The position numbers were made by a program, and so were the translations under genes. The notes under the pieces are model-generated. The model made no database searches. It was given only the letters and a program-made list of their open reading frames with translations, and was not told the origin of the DNA. A stretch of DNA of 44,215 bases from CG1-02-35-72 sp036170135 (lineage in GTDB: Bacteria > Bacteroidota > Bacteroidia > Flavobacteriales > Flavobacteriaceae): contig JAVHOP010000045.1 of NCBI GenBank assembly GCA_036170135.1, forward strand, positions 1-44,215, read 5' to 3'. Below, piece by piece: positions 24,387-33,244 of this stretch (positions are counted from its first letter, which is position 1; the number at the start of each line of letters is the position of its first letter).

Positions 24387-24419
24387 AAAAAAACAATTAA
24401 AAAAATAAAGATAAAAAAA

Positions 24420-25256
24420 TTAACGGGGTTTAATTAAGAAATGTTTGCTGTTTGTATCAAAACTCACTAAATCAGAATTAAATAATTTTTGCAGACTTTT
24501 ATTTTTTATCAATTCATCTGGCGTGCCAGAAACAAATTTATCGGGAAACATCAACCATAGCTGATCGGCTAATTGTGTTGCAAAACTGACTTCGTGTGTG
24601 GCGATAACAATACTTTTATTAAGTGATTTACAAATATTTTTAAGCAAACTTAAAATACTAACCTTATAATGAATGTCTAAATGTGCTGTAGGTTCGTCTA
24701 AAAAAATAAGCGACGTATTTTGGGCTAAAGCTCTGGCAATCATCACGCGTTGTTTTTGACCATCACTTAATTCGTGTAATTTTTTGGATGCGAATTTTGT
24801 AATTTGAGTTTGTTCCATCGCTTGCTCAATAAAGTTGTGATCATCAAAAGTGAGTTTGCCAATCCAGTTTGTGTAAGGTTGGCGACCTAAGGCTACAACT
24901 TCTAAAACAGACAAATTATTTTGTGGAATGGGTTCAGTTAACACTAAACTTATTTCCAGGGCAATTTCTTGAGAACTGTATTTCTCTATCGATTTTTGGT
25001 TTAAAAAAATATGACCTCCTAAAGGCAGCTGCATCAGCGAAAGCGTTCTTAACAAGGTAGATTTGCCAACGCCATTATTTCCTAAAAGACATACAAAACT
25101 ACCGCTGTTTAAGGCGATATTCAGGTTTTGTTGAACTACAATTGGGGCTCTTTTGGTTAAATAACCTATGCTCAATTGTTCGGTTTTTAGGATTAAATTT
25201 GTGGTGTTAGTATCCAAAATCAGAATAGTATTTTGCGTTTTCGAACTAATAACCAA
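24420..25256 (-). CDS. btuD: ABC transporter ATPase, cobalamin/siderophore type
   Basis: A 278-residue FecE/BtuD-type ATPase. Walker A is GNNGVGKST (about 59-67), the signature is LSDGQKQR, Walker B is LIFLDEP, the switch is ATHEVS, and the Q-loop region is VLTEPIPQNN. It pairs with the FecCD permease just upstream, whose end it overlaps by 37 bases. The first ~30 residues before the usual beginning (ILKTEQLSIGYL) look like an extension; a start nearer Leu22 cannot be excluded. Assigning it to vitamin B12 rests on the riboswitch and BtuB-like receptor across the divergent promoter region. Confidence 0.82.
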   Translation of the reverse strand: MVISSKTQNTILILDTNTTNLILKTEQLSIGYLTKRAPIVVQQNLNIALNSGSFVCLLGNNGVGKSTLLRTLSLMQLPLGGHIFLNQKSIEKYSSQEIALEISLVLTEPIPQNNLSVLEVVALGRQPYTNWIGKLTFDDHNFIEQAMEQTQITKFASKKLHELSDGQKQRVMIARALAQNTSLIFLDEPTAHLDIHYKVSILSLLKNICKSLNKSIVIATHEVSFATQLADQLWLMFPDKFVSGTPDELIKNKSLQKLFNSDLVSFDTNSKHFLIKPR

Positions 25257-26251
25257 ATCACAATTGGCGCGCCAAACAGGGTTGTTACAGCATTTATTGG
25301 CAAGGTGTATGTGCTACTTGGCAATTGGGCAATGGTATCGCTTATCAGCATTAAAATGGCACCCATCAAAGCCACAGCCGGCATTAAAACTTTGTGATTT
25401 GAAGTTGTCATAATTAATTTTGTAAGGTGTGGCACTGCTAAACCAATAAATGCAATAGGACCGGCAAATGCTGTAACGACTCCGGTTAATAAACTGGTTG
25501 CAATTAATGCAATTTTTCGTGTAGTTTTAAAATTAACACCCATACTTTTGGCGTAATTTTCGCCAAGTAATAAACTGTTTAATGGTTTAACAATAAAGAG
25601 AATCATTGTAAATCCAACTACTTCGACACCTAAAAACAGACCGATATCAAACCAAGTTAAATTGCCGACAGAACCAAAACTCCAAAACATAAATTGCTGC
25701 AATTGTTCGGCATTACTAAAATAGGCTAAAACACTGATAATAGCCGATGTAAAACTACCAAACATCAATCCTATAATTAAAATAGACATGGTATTTCGTA
25801 CTTTTGCAGCGGTAATTAAAACGACTAAAAGTATTAAAAAAGCTCCTAAACTTGCTGCTAAAACCATACTGTAACTCGTGCTTGCAAAATTTGAAAAAGT
25901 ACTCCCAAATAATCCGGCACTCAACAATAAAAAAGCAACACCTAAACTGGCACCGGAACTAATTCCTAGTACAAAAGGTCCCGCTAATGGATTTCTAAAA
26001 AGTGTTTGCATTAACAAACCGCTAATTGATAATGATGAACCAACTAAAATAGCTGTAATGGTTTTTGGTAATCGGTAATCGGTAATGATATATTGCCAAG
26101 TTTTATTTGAACTTTCGCCTCCAAAAAGACTATGAAAAATATCCTTAAATGGAATAGAAACCGAACCTAAACTCAAGTTTAACAATGCCATAAAAAACAA
26201 AAGCAATATCAATAACAGAAATGATAAACGATATGTATTTTGATTCTGCAA
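25220..26251 (-). CDS. btuC: FecCD-type ABC permease, probable cobalamin
   Basis: A 343-residue permease of the BtuC/FecCD family with about ten transmembrane helices. Hallmarks are DYRLPKTITAILVGSSLSISGLLMQTLFRNPLAGPFVLGISSGASLG (helices 2 and 3), a TGVVTAFAGPIAFIGLAVPHL segment contacting the ATPase, and the C-terminal LPINAVTTLFGAPIVIWLL. It imports corrinoid or siderophore-type ligands together with the ATPase and binding protein that flank it. It starts six bases after the binding protein ends. Confidence 0.88.
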   Translation of the reverse strand: MQNQNTYRLSFLLLILLLFFMALLNLSLGSVSIPFKDIFHSLFGGESSNKTWQYIITDYRLPKTITAILVGSSLSISGLLMQTLFRNPLAGPFVLGISSGASLGVAFLLLSAGLFGSTFSNFASTSYSMVLAASLGAFLILLVVLITAAKVRNTMSILIIGLMFGSFTSAIISVLAYFSNAEQLQQFMFWSFGSVGNLTWFDIGLFLGVEVVGFTMILFIVKPLNSLLLGENYAKSMGVNFKTTRKIALIATSLLTGVVTAFAGPIAFIGLAVPHLTKLIMTTSNHKVLMPAVALMGAILMLISDTIAQLPSSTYTLPINAVTTLFGAPIVIWLLVRKRKILF

Positions 26252-26257
26252 TTTGTG

Positions 26258-27391
26258 CTAATTAAGTTTTTTTAAAAAATAAGGTTTATAATTTGGCAAT
26301 AATTCTGGATGAACCACTTTTATCAAATCTTTTAAAACAATATTTGGTTTTAAAGCTGCCTCTTCGTAATACAAAGTTCCGCCTGTTTTACCCAGCGTTA
26401 AAGCAAAAGTATAAACCTGTTTTGTTTTAAAGGCTTTGAATTTGCTATAATGCGGATTCGTTTCTCTCATTTCAACAAAACTTTTATAAGGACCCGCAGC
26501 AATCCAATATTGTGCATTTTGTGCCTGATTAAATACGGTTTCAAAACTCAAATTTAAACTTCCGTTTCCAGTTGTATTTTGCCAATAATAATGGGTGTTG
26601 GCATCTTTAAAAAATTGAGCGCTATAACTTTCGCCGGCAGGCAAATTCCAAATAGTACTATTAAGGTTTCCAGATAAGATGGTTGGACGTGTTTTAGCAG
26701 ATAAAGCCAGCTTTGTAACTTGATGATAATCGTTTACAATTGTATTAAAAATGCTATCTGCAAGTGCATCTTTTTGATATAAGGCACCAAAAAATTTGAG
26801 CCATTCCGCACGACCTAAAGGTGTTGATTCTAACCAATCACCATTTAAAATTACGGGAATTCCTGCTTTTTGGATGGTTTTGTATATTTTATTTTCACTT
26901 TGCATGCTAAAGCCAACGAGCACATCTGGATTTAAGCTGAGTAAAACCTCGGTATTGACTTGTAAATTGTTGCCTAAATCTACAATTTTATGATTGTCGA
27001 TTAAGTCGCGGACTCGGGGTGTTGAAATGTAATCTAAATTTGGAAATCCAATTAATGAATTTGCCTCATTCAATGCATCAATCATCGGAATATGTGTGGT
27101 AGAAGTGGCTACAATACTTCTAATGGGAATATGGATTACAACGACATTTGTCAATTTTGGATGCTGATTTTTGTTTACCAAATAATATACAAACTGCTTA
27201 TTGGCATTTGGATAGGGATTTTTAATGATTAGTTTGGTGTAATCATCTGTTTTATAAAGTTCAAAACCCTTTGCAAAGGTGACTATATTTTCATTATTTC
27301 TCTCCCTTTTTACAACTTGATCTTGACAAGAATACTGGCTGATAAAAGCAAACAGAAAAATATATCTGATTAAATTAATTAGTTTAAACAT
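26258..27391 (-). CDS. btuF: ABC transporter substrate-binding lipoprotein, BtuF-like
   Basis: A periplasmic binding protein of the BtuF/FhuD type, 377 residues from the ATG at 27391; a longer frame starting at 27412 would run into the upstream gene. The start is chosen because it falls one base after the acyl-CoA dehydrogenase stop and gives a proper lipoprotein signal (FAFISQYSC). The core has the two-lobe pattern with IVATSTTHIPMIDALNEANSLIG, LLSLNPDVLVGFS, AGIPVILNGDWLESTPLGRAEW and a C-terminal EEAALKPNIVLKDLIKVVHPEL. The ligand is probably cobalamin, inferred from the adjacent permease, ATPase and the divergent cobalamin riboswitch. Confidence 0.8.
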   Translation of the reverse strand: MFKLINLIRYIFLFAFISQYSCQDQVVKRERNNENIVTFAKGFELYKTDDYTKLIIKNPYPNANKQFVYYLVNKNQHPKLTNVVVIHIPIRSIVATSTTHIPMIDALNEANSLIGFPNLDYISTPRVRDLIDNHKIVDLGNNLQVNTEVLLSLNPDVLVGFSMQSENKIYKTIQKAGIPVILNGDWLESTPLGRAEWLKFFGALYQKDALADSIFNTIVNDYHQVTKLALSAKTRPTILSGNLNSTIWNLPAGESYSAQFFKDANTHYYWQNTTGNGSLNLSFETVFNQAQNAQYWIAAGPYKSFVEMRETNPHYSKFKAFKTKQVYTFALTLGKTGGTLYYEEAALKPNIVLKDLIKVVHPELLPNYKPYFLKKLN

Positions 27392-27392
27392 C

Positions 27393-29183
27393 TTAATCAA
27401 AGCTATTTGCATGGGCTTTTACGGTAATTGATTTGTCATTTAATAATATTTTGACCAAACCTTCCAATTTTGACATTTCATAAGTAAAGAAATAAGCCAT
27501 TGTATGAATTAAATTTTGTTCTAAACTAGATGAATTTTCTGTTTTACATGCCGTTGTAGCAATTTTAAGCCATTGCCAACCAATAACAATAGTACTTAAC
27601 AAATCCATAAAAATATTGGCATCGGCTAAATAATTTTCAAAATCACCAGCCAAGGCTTTGGGAATCAGTTTTTTAATTACGACACTTATTAGTTCCGATT
27701 GGTTTTTGAGTTGAACTGCATAAGTTTCTATTTCAGGATATTTTAGAGCTTCGGTGATGGCTTCTAAAATTTCATTCATTAAATAATGCAGCGTTTTTCC
27801 ATTTTTAATGGTTACTTTTCTGCCGAGTAAATCGAGCGATTGAATGCCGGTAGTGCCTTCATAAATGGAGATAATCCTAATATCTCGGTAATATTGTTGC
27901 AAGATAAAATCGGAGCAAAAGCCGTAACCACCCAAAATTTGAAGTCCGTTGTTCACCGCACGTAAGCCTTGTTCAGCCGGGTATGTTTTTACAATTGGTG
28001 TTAAAAGTTCTAGTAAGAGTTCATATTTTTCTCTATCTGCTACTTCACAAACTTTAAGCATATCGAGATAATGAGCCGTTTGGATAATTAAACTTAAAGA
28101 GCCCTCTACAATCGAACGTTGTAAAAGTAGCATGCGTTTAATATCGGGATGGTTGATGATGAGTGTTTGTTCGTCTTTTACATCTTTTTTACCCGAATTA
28201 TTTAAAAGCCTTCCTTGAGGGCGCTCTTTTGCATATTTTAATGAGGCGTAATAAGCTGCTGATGCAATGCCGGCACCCATTCTTCCTGTAGCAATTCGCG
28301 CTTCATTCATCAGCAAAAACATATAATTTAAACCTTTACCTTCTGCGCCAACTAGCCAGCCTCTACAATCGGGTTCATCTCCAAATGATAGGTGAGTGGT
28401 ACAATAGCCACGCTGACCTAATTTTTCAAATTCACCTAAAACGCGAACATAATTATCTTCTAATCCGCTATCTGTGGGACGTTTATTTGGAACTACAAAT
28501 AAAGACACTCCTTTTGTTCCGGCTGGAGCATCTTTTATTCGCGCTAAAACCAAGTGTACAAAATTATCGGCGAATTGATGATTACCTGCCGAGATGAATA
28601 TTTTTTGACCTTTAATTTGGTAATAATTAGTATCGGTAAATTTTACTGCTTGCGTTTTTATATCCGACAAGGAACTGCCCGCCTGTGGCTCAGTTAAACA
28701 CATGGTGCCACCCCAAGTCATCTCTAACATTTTTGTTGCGTAAGTGTCTTTTAATTCTTGATTTCCGAAAGCTAAAATCAGATTTGCAGCACCTAAAGTC
28801 AGTCCTAAATAACCTGTTACGTGATTGTTAGCAGCTTCCATAATATAAAAAAGCGTCTGATAAACACTAATTGGTAATTGCATGCCACCATCTTCAAAAC
28901 TTAAAGAAGCTTTAATCAAACCCAATTCAGAAGCCTGTTTTAAAATAGTTTCGAATTGGGGATGAACAATGATTTTACCATCTTTAAAATAGCTTGGCTT
29001 TTCATCCATTTCTTTAATAAACGGAAACAGTTCTTTATCCGAAAAATCTTTTACAGCATGTAACAAAATTTGGATGGCATCTTTGTCAAAGGCATTAAAA
29101 TAATCGTATTTTAAAAGGGTTTCGGTATGATGAACTTCAAAAAGAAAATAAGAAATGATGTTTAGATTGGTGTATTTAGGCAT
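27393..29183 (-). CDS. Acyl-CoA dehydrogenase family protein
   Basis: A 596-residue FAD-dependent acyl-CoA dehydrogenase of the long bacterial type. It has an N-terminal Bacteroidota-style extension (LFEVHHTETLLKYDYF), then MCLTEPQAGSSLSDIKTQA for flavin contact, FLLMNEARIATGRMGAGIAS, ILGGYGFCSDFILQQYYRDIRIISIYEGTTGIQSLDLLGR (the conserved C-terminal catalytic/FAD segment), and a C-terminal helical extension (about 470-596). It catalyses alpha,beta-dehydrogenation of acyl-CoA with electrons passed to ETF. Oddly, it heads the btuFCD run, one base before btuF. Its own promoter motif is at 29219-29226. Confidence 0.92.
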   Translation of the reverse strand: MPKYTNLNIISYFLFEVHHTETLLKYDYFNAFDKDAIQILLHAVKDFSDKELFPFIKEMDEKPSYFKDGKIIVHPQFETILKQASELGLIKASLSFEDGGMQLPISVYQTLFYIMEAANNHVTGYLGLTLGAANLILAFGNQELKDTYATKMLEMTWGGTMCLTEPQAGSSLSDIKTQAVKFTDTNYYQIKGQKIFISAGNHQFADNFVHLVLARIKDAPAGTKGVSLFVVPNKRPTDSGLEDNYVRVLGEFEKLGQRGYCTTHLSFGDEPDCRGWLVGAEGKGLNYMFLLMNEARIATGRMGAGIASAAYYASLKYAKERPQGRLLNNSGKKDVKDEQTLIINHPDIKRMLLLQRSIVEGSLSLIIQTAHYLDMLKVCEVADREKYELLLELLTPIVKTYPAEQGLRAVNNGLQILGGYGFCSDFILQQYYRDIRIISIYEGTTGIQSLDLLGRKVTIKNGKTLHYLMNEILEAITEALKYPEIETYAVQLKNQSELISVVIKKLIPKALAGDFENYLADANIFMDLLSTIVIGWQWLKIATTACKTENSSSLEQNLIHTMAYFFTYEMSKLEGLVKILLNDKSITVKAHANSFD

Positions 29184-29218
29184 GGTATTTGAAACTTTAA
29201 AAAGGCTTTTTTAGCTCA

Positions 29219-29226
29219 CAAATATA
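29219..29226 (-). promoter_or_regulatory. -7 box (TATATTTG) for the acyl-CoA dehydrogenase/btuFCD run
   Basis: The minus strand reads TATATTTG (TAnnTTTG) 35 bases upstream of the start at 29183. The leader is short and contains no cobalamin riboswitch, unlike the divergent receptor gene. Confidence 0.45.
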
Positions 29227-29304
29227 GCCGATTTATATTGAAAATGATTTTTCATCTCTGACAAAATAAAATAAAAATATATTTTAAAAGCTCAAATTAA
29301 TAAT

Positions 29305-29312
29305 TACATTTG
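29305..29312 (+). promoter_or_regulatory. -7 box (TACATTTG) for the riboswitch/btuB transcript
   Basis: Matches TAnnTTTG and sits just before the riboswitch begins (about 29321), which fits a transcription start near 29318. Confidence 0.5.
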
Positions 29313-29320
29313 CCTCAAAT

Positions 29321-29490
29321 TATGGTTTCACCAGTTAAGTGAAATAATAGGGAATCTTGTTAAACGCAAGAGCTGTCCCCGCAACTGTAAGCTTTACTTT
29401 TTAAAAGTAAGTGTACTCAAAAAACCACTGTTCGCCTTAGCGGATGGGAAGGTTACACAAAAGCAAGCCAGGAGACCTGCCATAATCTAG
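29321..29490 (+). ncRNA. Cobalamin riboswitch
   Basis: The leader of the TonB receptor gene carries the class-I cobalamin riboswitch landmarks in order: GGTTTCACC near the 5' end, AATAGGGAATC (29344-29355), GAGCTGTCCCCGCAACTGTAAG (about 29370-29391, the conserved core loop), and the B12 box AAGCCAGGAGACCTGCC (29465-29481). A downstream segment (CTTTCGGAGGAAAAG, about 29504-29518) may belong to the expression platform. B12 binding is expected to lower expression of the receptor. This is a direct motif match. Confidence 0.95.
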
Positions 29491-29593
29491 AATTTTTAAC
29501 AAGCTTTCGGAGGAAAAGTAGGTTTTGATTGACATCATAACCCCATTTTTTTAACGAATAGCCATTTTTTAACCATCCTAAAAAAAAAGAGAG

Positions 29594-31516
29594 ATGAAAA
29601 AAAGGTTATTTGGTACGCTTTTAATAGTGTGCCCATTTTCAATTTTTGCGCAACAGCAAATTGATTCTACAAAAGTAGAGCAACTTCAAACGGTAGAACT
29701 GACTTCTACAAAATTTAATTTAACTAAAAACCAATCGGGCAGGGTAGTTTTAAAACTCACACAAACCGATTTAAAACCCTATCAAGGATTTGAGCTGCCC
29801 ACGTTATTAGACCAACTGTCAGGAATCGATATTATTGGCAACCGAAGTGTGGCAGGACAAAATTTATCGTATAGCTTTAGAGGTGGATCAAACCGTCAGG
29901 TTTTAATTTTAATTGATGGTGTTGCAATGAGCAATCCGTCGGCTATTTCAAACGATTACGATTTGCGTTTGTTGCCCTTAAACCAAATTGAAAGCATCGA
30001 GATTATAAAGGGCGCAGCAAGTGCGCTTTACGGTTCGGGTGCTGCAACTGCTGTTATTAATATCAAATTAAAATCGGCTGGAAATGATTTTAAAGCTAGT
30101 TTAAGCACCAGCGTTGCTACCAATAACAGTCAAGATAAAAATGGCTTAGATTTGGCAAATTTTGAACGCGGAATAATCCTTTCGCAGCCCTTTAAAAAAT
30201 CGAATTTGTTTTTCACTTTTAACGATAATCAAAGTACTGGATTATCGGCTGCTAAAGGAATTGGATTTAAAAGTGACCCGTTTAGCCGTCAAAATATCTT
30301 GTTAAAATATCAGCTAAAAGCGATTGACAAATTGAATCTTATCGGTTTAGTAAACTACAACAAATTCAATACAAATTTTGATGCAGGCAGTTTTACCGAT
30401 GGCGAAAATGAGACTAAAAGCGAAGAATTGAGGGTTGGATTTCAAGGCGTTTATAATTATAACAAAGGCGATATTAATTTAAAATCGGCTTTTAATACCA
30501 TCACAAATAATAATGAAAAGACTTCTTTTCCATCGATAAACAAAGGAAATATTTTGGTTTTTGATGCTTACAATCGATATTATTTTAATGAAAATCTGCA
30601 ATTTTTGCTTGGACTTAATGTACAAAAAAATGAGATGACCAGTTTTGAAATTCCTTTTGGCACAAGTGCCTTGTCCAAGGTAATCAATCAGGTTAATTAT
30701 ACTATTTTAGACCCTTATGCCAATGTTGTTTTAAACACCAATTCGGGTTTTAATATAAATGTTGGCGCGCGCTTAAATAACCATAGCTCTTATGGATCTC
30801 ATATAGTTTATACCGTAAATCCATCTTTTCAATTCAATATTGCTGAAGCGAATCTCAAGTTGATGACCTCGTATAGCACGGCTTATATTACGCCTACTTT
30901 ATTTCAGTTATTCTCACCAGATTATGGTTATAACGATTTAAAACCCGAAGAAAATCAAAGCTTTGAGAGTGGCTTGACTCTAAACTACAAAAAAATAGAT
31001 TTCGACTTGGTTTATTTTTATCGTCAGGAACAAAACTTTATTGATTTTACTTTGTTAGATCCCAGCATATTTGCTTTTGGTTATCGCAATACGGCTCAAG
31101 ATTTTTATGCAAGTGGCTTAGAAACCAACTTGAAAATTAAGCTTACCAATAATATTACTTTTAGTAGTAATTACACTTTTACACAAGTGGCAGCAACAAA
31201 AATAAGGGTCCCAAAACACAAAATTAACGCCCATTTAAGTTGGGAAGTTAAACCACAAACCCATATTGGGTTAGATTTTAATTTTACTGATAAACGCACA
31301 GATAGCTTTTTTGATTTGAGCACTTTTAGCTCGTCGAAAGTGATTTTAAAATCGTATGCTTTAATCAATTTACAAATGAACCGAAGTTTTATAAACAAGC
31401 GATTTAATGTGTACACCCAACTAACTAATATTTTTAATGTCGATTATCAAGAATTAGTTGGTTTTAACACTTTAGGACGAAATATTTTAGTTGGTTTTAA
31501 ATTTGATATACGATAA
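29594..31516 (+). CDS. btuB: TonB-dependent receptor, BtuB-like (vitamin B12)
   Basis: A 640-residue TonB-dependent outer-membrane receptor. The signal peptide ends near residue 20 (FSIFAQQQ). The plug domain (about 30-160) shows LPTLLDQLSGIDIIG, YSFRGGSNRQVLILIDGVAMSNP and IESIEIIKGAASALYGSGAATAVINI. A 22-stranded barrel follows, ending in GRNILVGFKFDIR with an aromatic-containing last strand. The N-terminal TonB box is not clear. Assignment to cobalamin rests on the riboswitch that precedes it and on the adjacent importer. A strong terminator follows at 31538. Confidence 0.9.
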   Translation: MKKRLFGTLLIVCPFSIFAQQQIDSTKVEQLQTVELTSTKFNLTKNQSGRVVLKLTQTDLKPYQGFELPTLLDQLSGIDIIGNRSVAGQNLSYSFRGGSNRQVLILIDGVAMSNPSAISNDYDLRLLPLNQIESIEIIKGAASALYGSGAATAVINIKLKSAGNDFKASLSTSVATNNSQDKNGLDLANFERGIILSQPFKKSNLFFTFNDNQSTGLSAAKGIGFKSDPFSRQNILLKYQLKAIDKLNLIGLVNYNKFNTNFDAGSFTDGENETKSEELRVGFQGVYNYNKGDINLKSAFNTITNNNEKTSFPSINKGNILVFDAYNRYYFNENLQFLLGLNVQKNEMTSFEIPFGTSALSKVINQVNYTILDPYANVVLNTNSGFNINVGARLNNHSSYGSHIVYTVNPSFQFNIAEANLKLMTSYSTAYITPTLFQLFSPDYGYNDLKPEENQSFESGLTLNYKKIDFDLVYFYRQEQNFIDFTLLDPSIFAFGYRNTAQDFYASGLETNLKIKLTNNITFSSNYTFTQVAATKIRVPKHKINAHLSWEVKPQTHIGLDFNFTDKRTDSFFDLSTFSSSKVILKSYALINLQMNRSFINKRFNVYTQLTNIFNVDYQELVGFNTLGRNILVGFKFDIR

Positions 31517-31537
31517 AAAATAAGAATCATTTATTTT

Positions 31538-31568
31538 AACAAGGGAGTAAAGCTCCCTTGTTTTGTTT
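31538..31568 (+). terminator. Rho-independent terminator after btuB
   Basis: AACAAGGGAG (31538-31547), loop TAAAG and CTCCCTTGTT (31553-31562) form a perfect ten-base stem, followed by TTGTTT. It lies 21 bases after the receptor stop. Confidence 0.9.
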
Positions 31569-31622
31569 CAATCGATTTCGTAATTACTGATAATATATAC
31601 CAATTAAGACTTGATTTAAGCT

Positions 31623-31630
31623 TAATTTTG
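31623..31630 (+). promoter_or_regulatory. -7 box (TAATTTTG) for the AspT/YidE-type transporter
   Basis: Matches TAnnTTTG, ending 20 bases before the start at 31651; the leader would be about 15 bases. Confidence 0.4.
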
Positions 31631-31650
31631 TTAGATTAAATAAAGATAAA

Positions 31651-33231
31651 ATGAGTTTACTTTCAAACAGTTACTTTGCGCTGTTTTTGATTATTTCAAT
31701 CGGCTTTATTATTGGTCGCATAAAATTTAAAGGAATTTCGTTAGATGTTTCGGCTGTAATATTTGTAGCACTGGTTTTTGGTCACTATGGCATTCTAATT
31801 CCAAAAGATTTTCAATATCTTGGTTTGGTATTATTTATATTTACAATTGGGATACAAGCCGGTCCCGGATTCTTCGAATCATTTAAAAAGAACGGTCGCG
31901 AACTGGCTGTTTTGGCCACTTTATTGGTTATTAGTTCAGGCTTTATCACATTTATTATTTTCCATTTTTTAGGTATTGATAAAAATCTTGCTATTGGTTT
32001 ATTAAACGGATCTTTAACCAGTACGCCCGGTTTAGCCGCAGCTATTGACATTACAGGTTCTCCTTTAGCTTCAATTGGTTACGGAATCGGTTATCCGTTT
32101 GGTGTGATTGGTGTCATTCTTTTTGTAACACTTTTACCGCGCTTTCTTCGTATAAAAGTAACCGATGAAGAAAAGCGCTATAAAAAGGAAATGGCGGTTG
32201 AATATCCCGAAATTCTGCGCAAACATTTTATTGTAGAAAACGAAAATGTAATCGATAAAAAATTTGGAGATTTGAATGTGCGTTTTATGACAAAAGCTGT
32301 GATATCTCGAATTATGAACGAAGATTCGGTGATGATGCCCGAACCCGATACCATTCTTAAAAAAGGAGATATTGTAAAAGCAGTTGGAACAAAAGAAGCG
32401 CTCGAGCGGGTTAAATTATTGATTGGTTCTGAAACAAAAATCGAAATCCCATTAGATGCTAATTTTGATGTAAGATCGGTTTTAGTTACCAATAAAGATG
32501 TGGTTAAAAAAACATTAGGCCAGCTTCATTTAGAATCATATCATGCAACAATCACGCGTATCAGAAGAGCAGGGATCAATATCTCGCCGAGTCCTTCTTT
32601 AAGATTGCAGTTTGGTGATAAGTTAATCTTGATTAGTCGTAAAGATAATATCCAACAGGTTATCCGCAAGTTTGGTGATGATAACAAAAAATTGTCAAAT
32701 ACCGATTTTTTACCAATTGCCATCGGAATTATTTTGGGTATTCTTGTCGGAAAAATAAGTATGAATTTTGGCTCTTTTTCATTTAGTCTTGGTTTAACAG
32801 GTGGTATATTATTGTTAGCTTTAATACTGGGAAGAACTGGTAAAACCGGACCAATAATGTGGACAATGACTGGTCCTGCAAATCAGATTTTAAGACAATT
32901 TGGATTGATATTTTTTCTGGCGGCTGTTGGCACTAGTGCGGGCTCAAGTATGGTAAGTACATTTCAGAATTATGGCATTGAACTATTTATTTATGGTATT
33001 GTTATAACATTAATTCCGATGCTAATTACAACCCTTGTTGCTAGGTATTTTTTTAAAATGAATTTGCTGATTTTATTGGGAACACTTGCCGGAAGTATGA
33101 CAAGCACACCTGGATTAGCGGCTATTGATAACATGGTTGACACCGATGCGCCTGCGGTTGCTTATGCAACGGTGTATCCAATTGCGATGGTGTTATTGAT
33201 TATAACTGTTCAGATTTTGAGTTTACTTTAA
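31651..33231 (+). CDS. AspT/YidE/YbjL duplication-type transporter with RCK_C domains
   Basis: A 526-residue membrane protein of the aspartate:alanine exchanger (AAE) family. Two homologous membrane halves each contain a Gly-rich LTSTPGLAAAID / MTSTPGLAAID signature. Between them (about residues 190-350) is a soluble part with two TrkA-C/RCK_C-like modules (VMMPEPDTILKKGDIVKAVG and PSPSLRLQFGDKLILI), suggesting nucleotide or ligand gating. Substrate unknown: relatives exchange dicarboxylates or amino acids, or are uncharacterised. It is a single gene between the btuB terminator and the convergent YihY gene, 13 bases away. Confidence 0.88.
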   Translation: MSLLSNSYFALFLIISIGFIIGRIKFKGISLDVSAVIFVALVFGHYGILIPKDFQYLGLVLFIFTIGIQAGPGFFESFKKNGRELAVLATLLVISSGFITFIIFHFLGIDKNLAIGLLNGSLTSTPGLAAAIDITGSPLASIGYGIGYPFGVIGVILFVTLLPRFLRIKVTDEEKRYKKEMAVEYPEILRKHFIVENENVIDKKFGDLNVRFMTKAVISRIMNEDSVMMPEPDTILKKGDIVKAVGTKEALERVKLLIGSETKIEIPLDANFDVRSVLVTNKDVVKKTLGQLHLESYHATITRIRRAGINISPSPSLRLQFGDKLILISRKDNIQQVIRKFGDDNKKLSNTDFLPIAIGIILGILVGKISMNFGSFSFSLGLTGGILLLALILGRTGKTGPIMWTMTGPANQILRQFGLIFFLAAVGTSAGSSMVSTFQNYGIELFIYGIVITLIPMLITTLVARYFFKMNLLILLGTLAGSMTSTPGLAAIDNMVDTDAPAVAYATVYPIAMVLLIITVQILSLL

Positions 33232-33244
33232 AAAGAAATCTACC

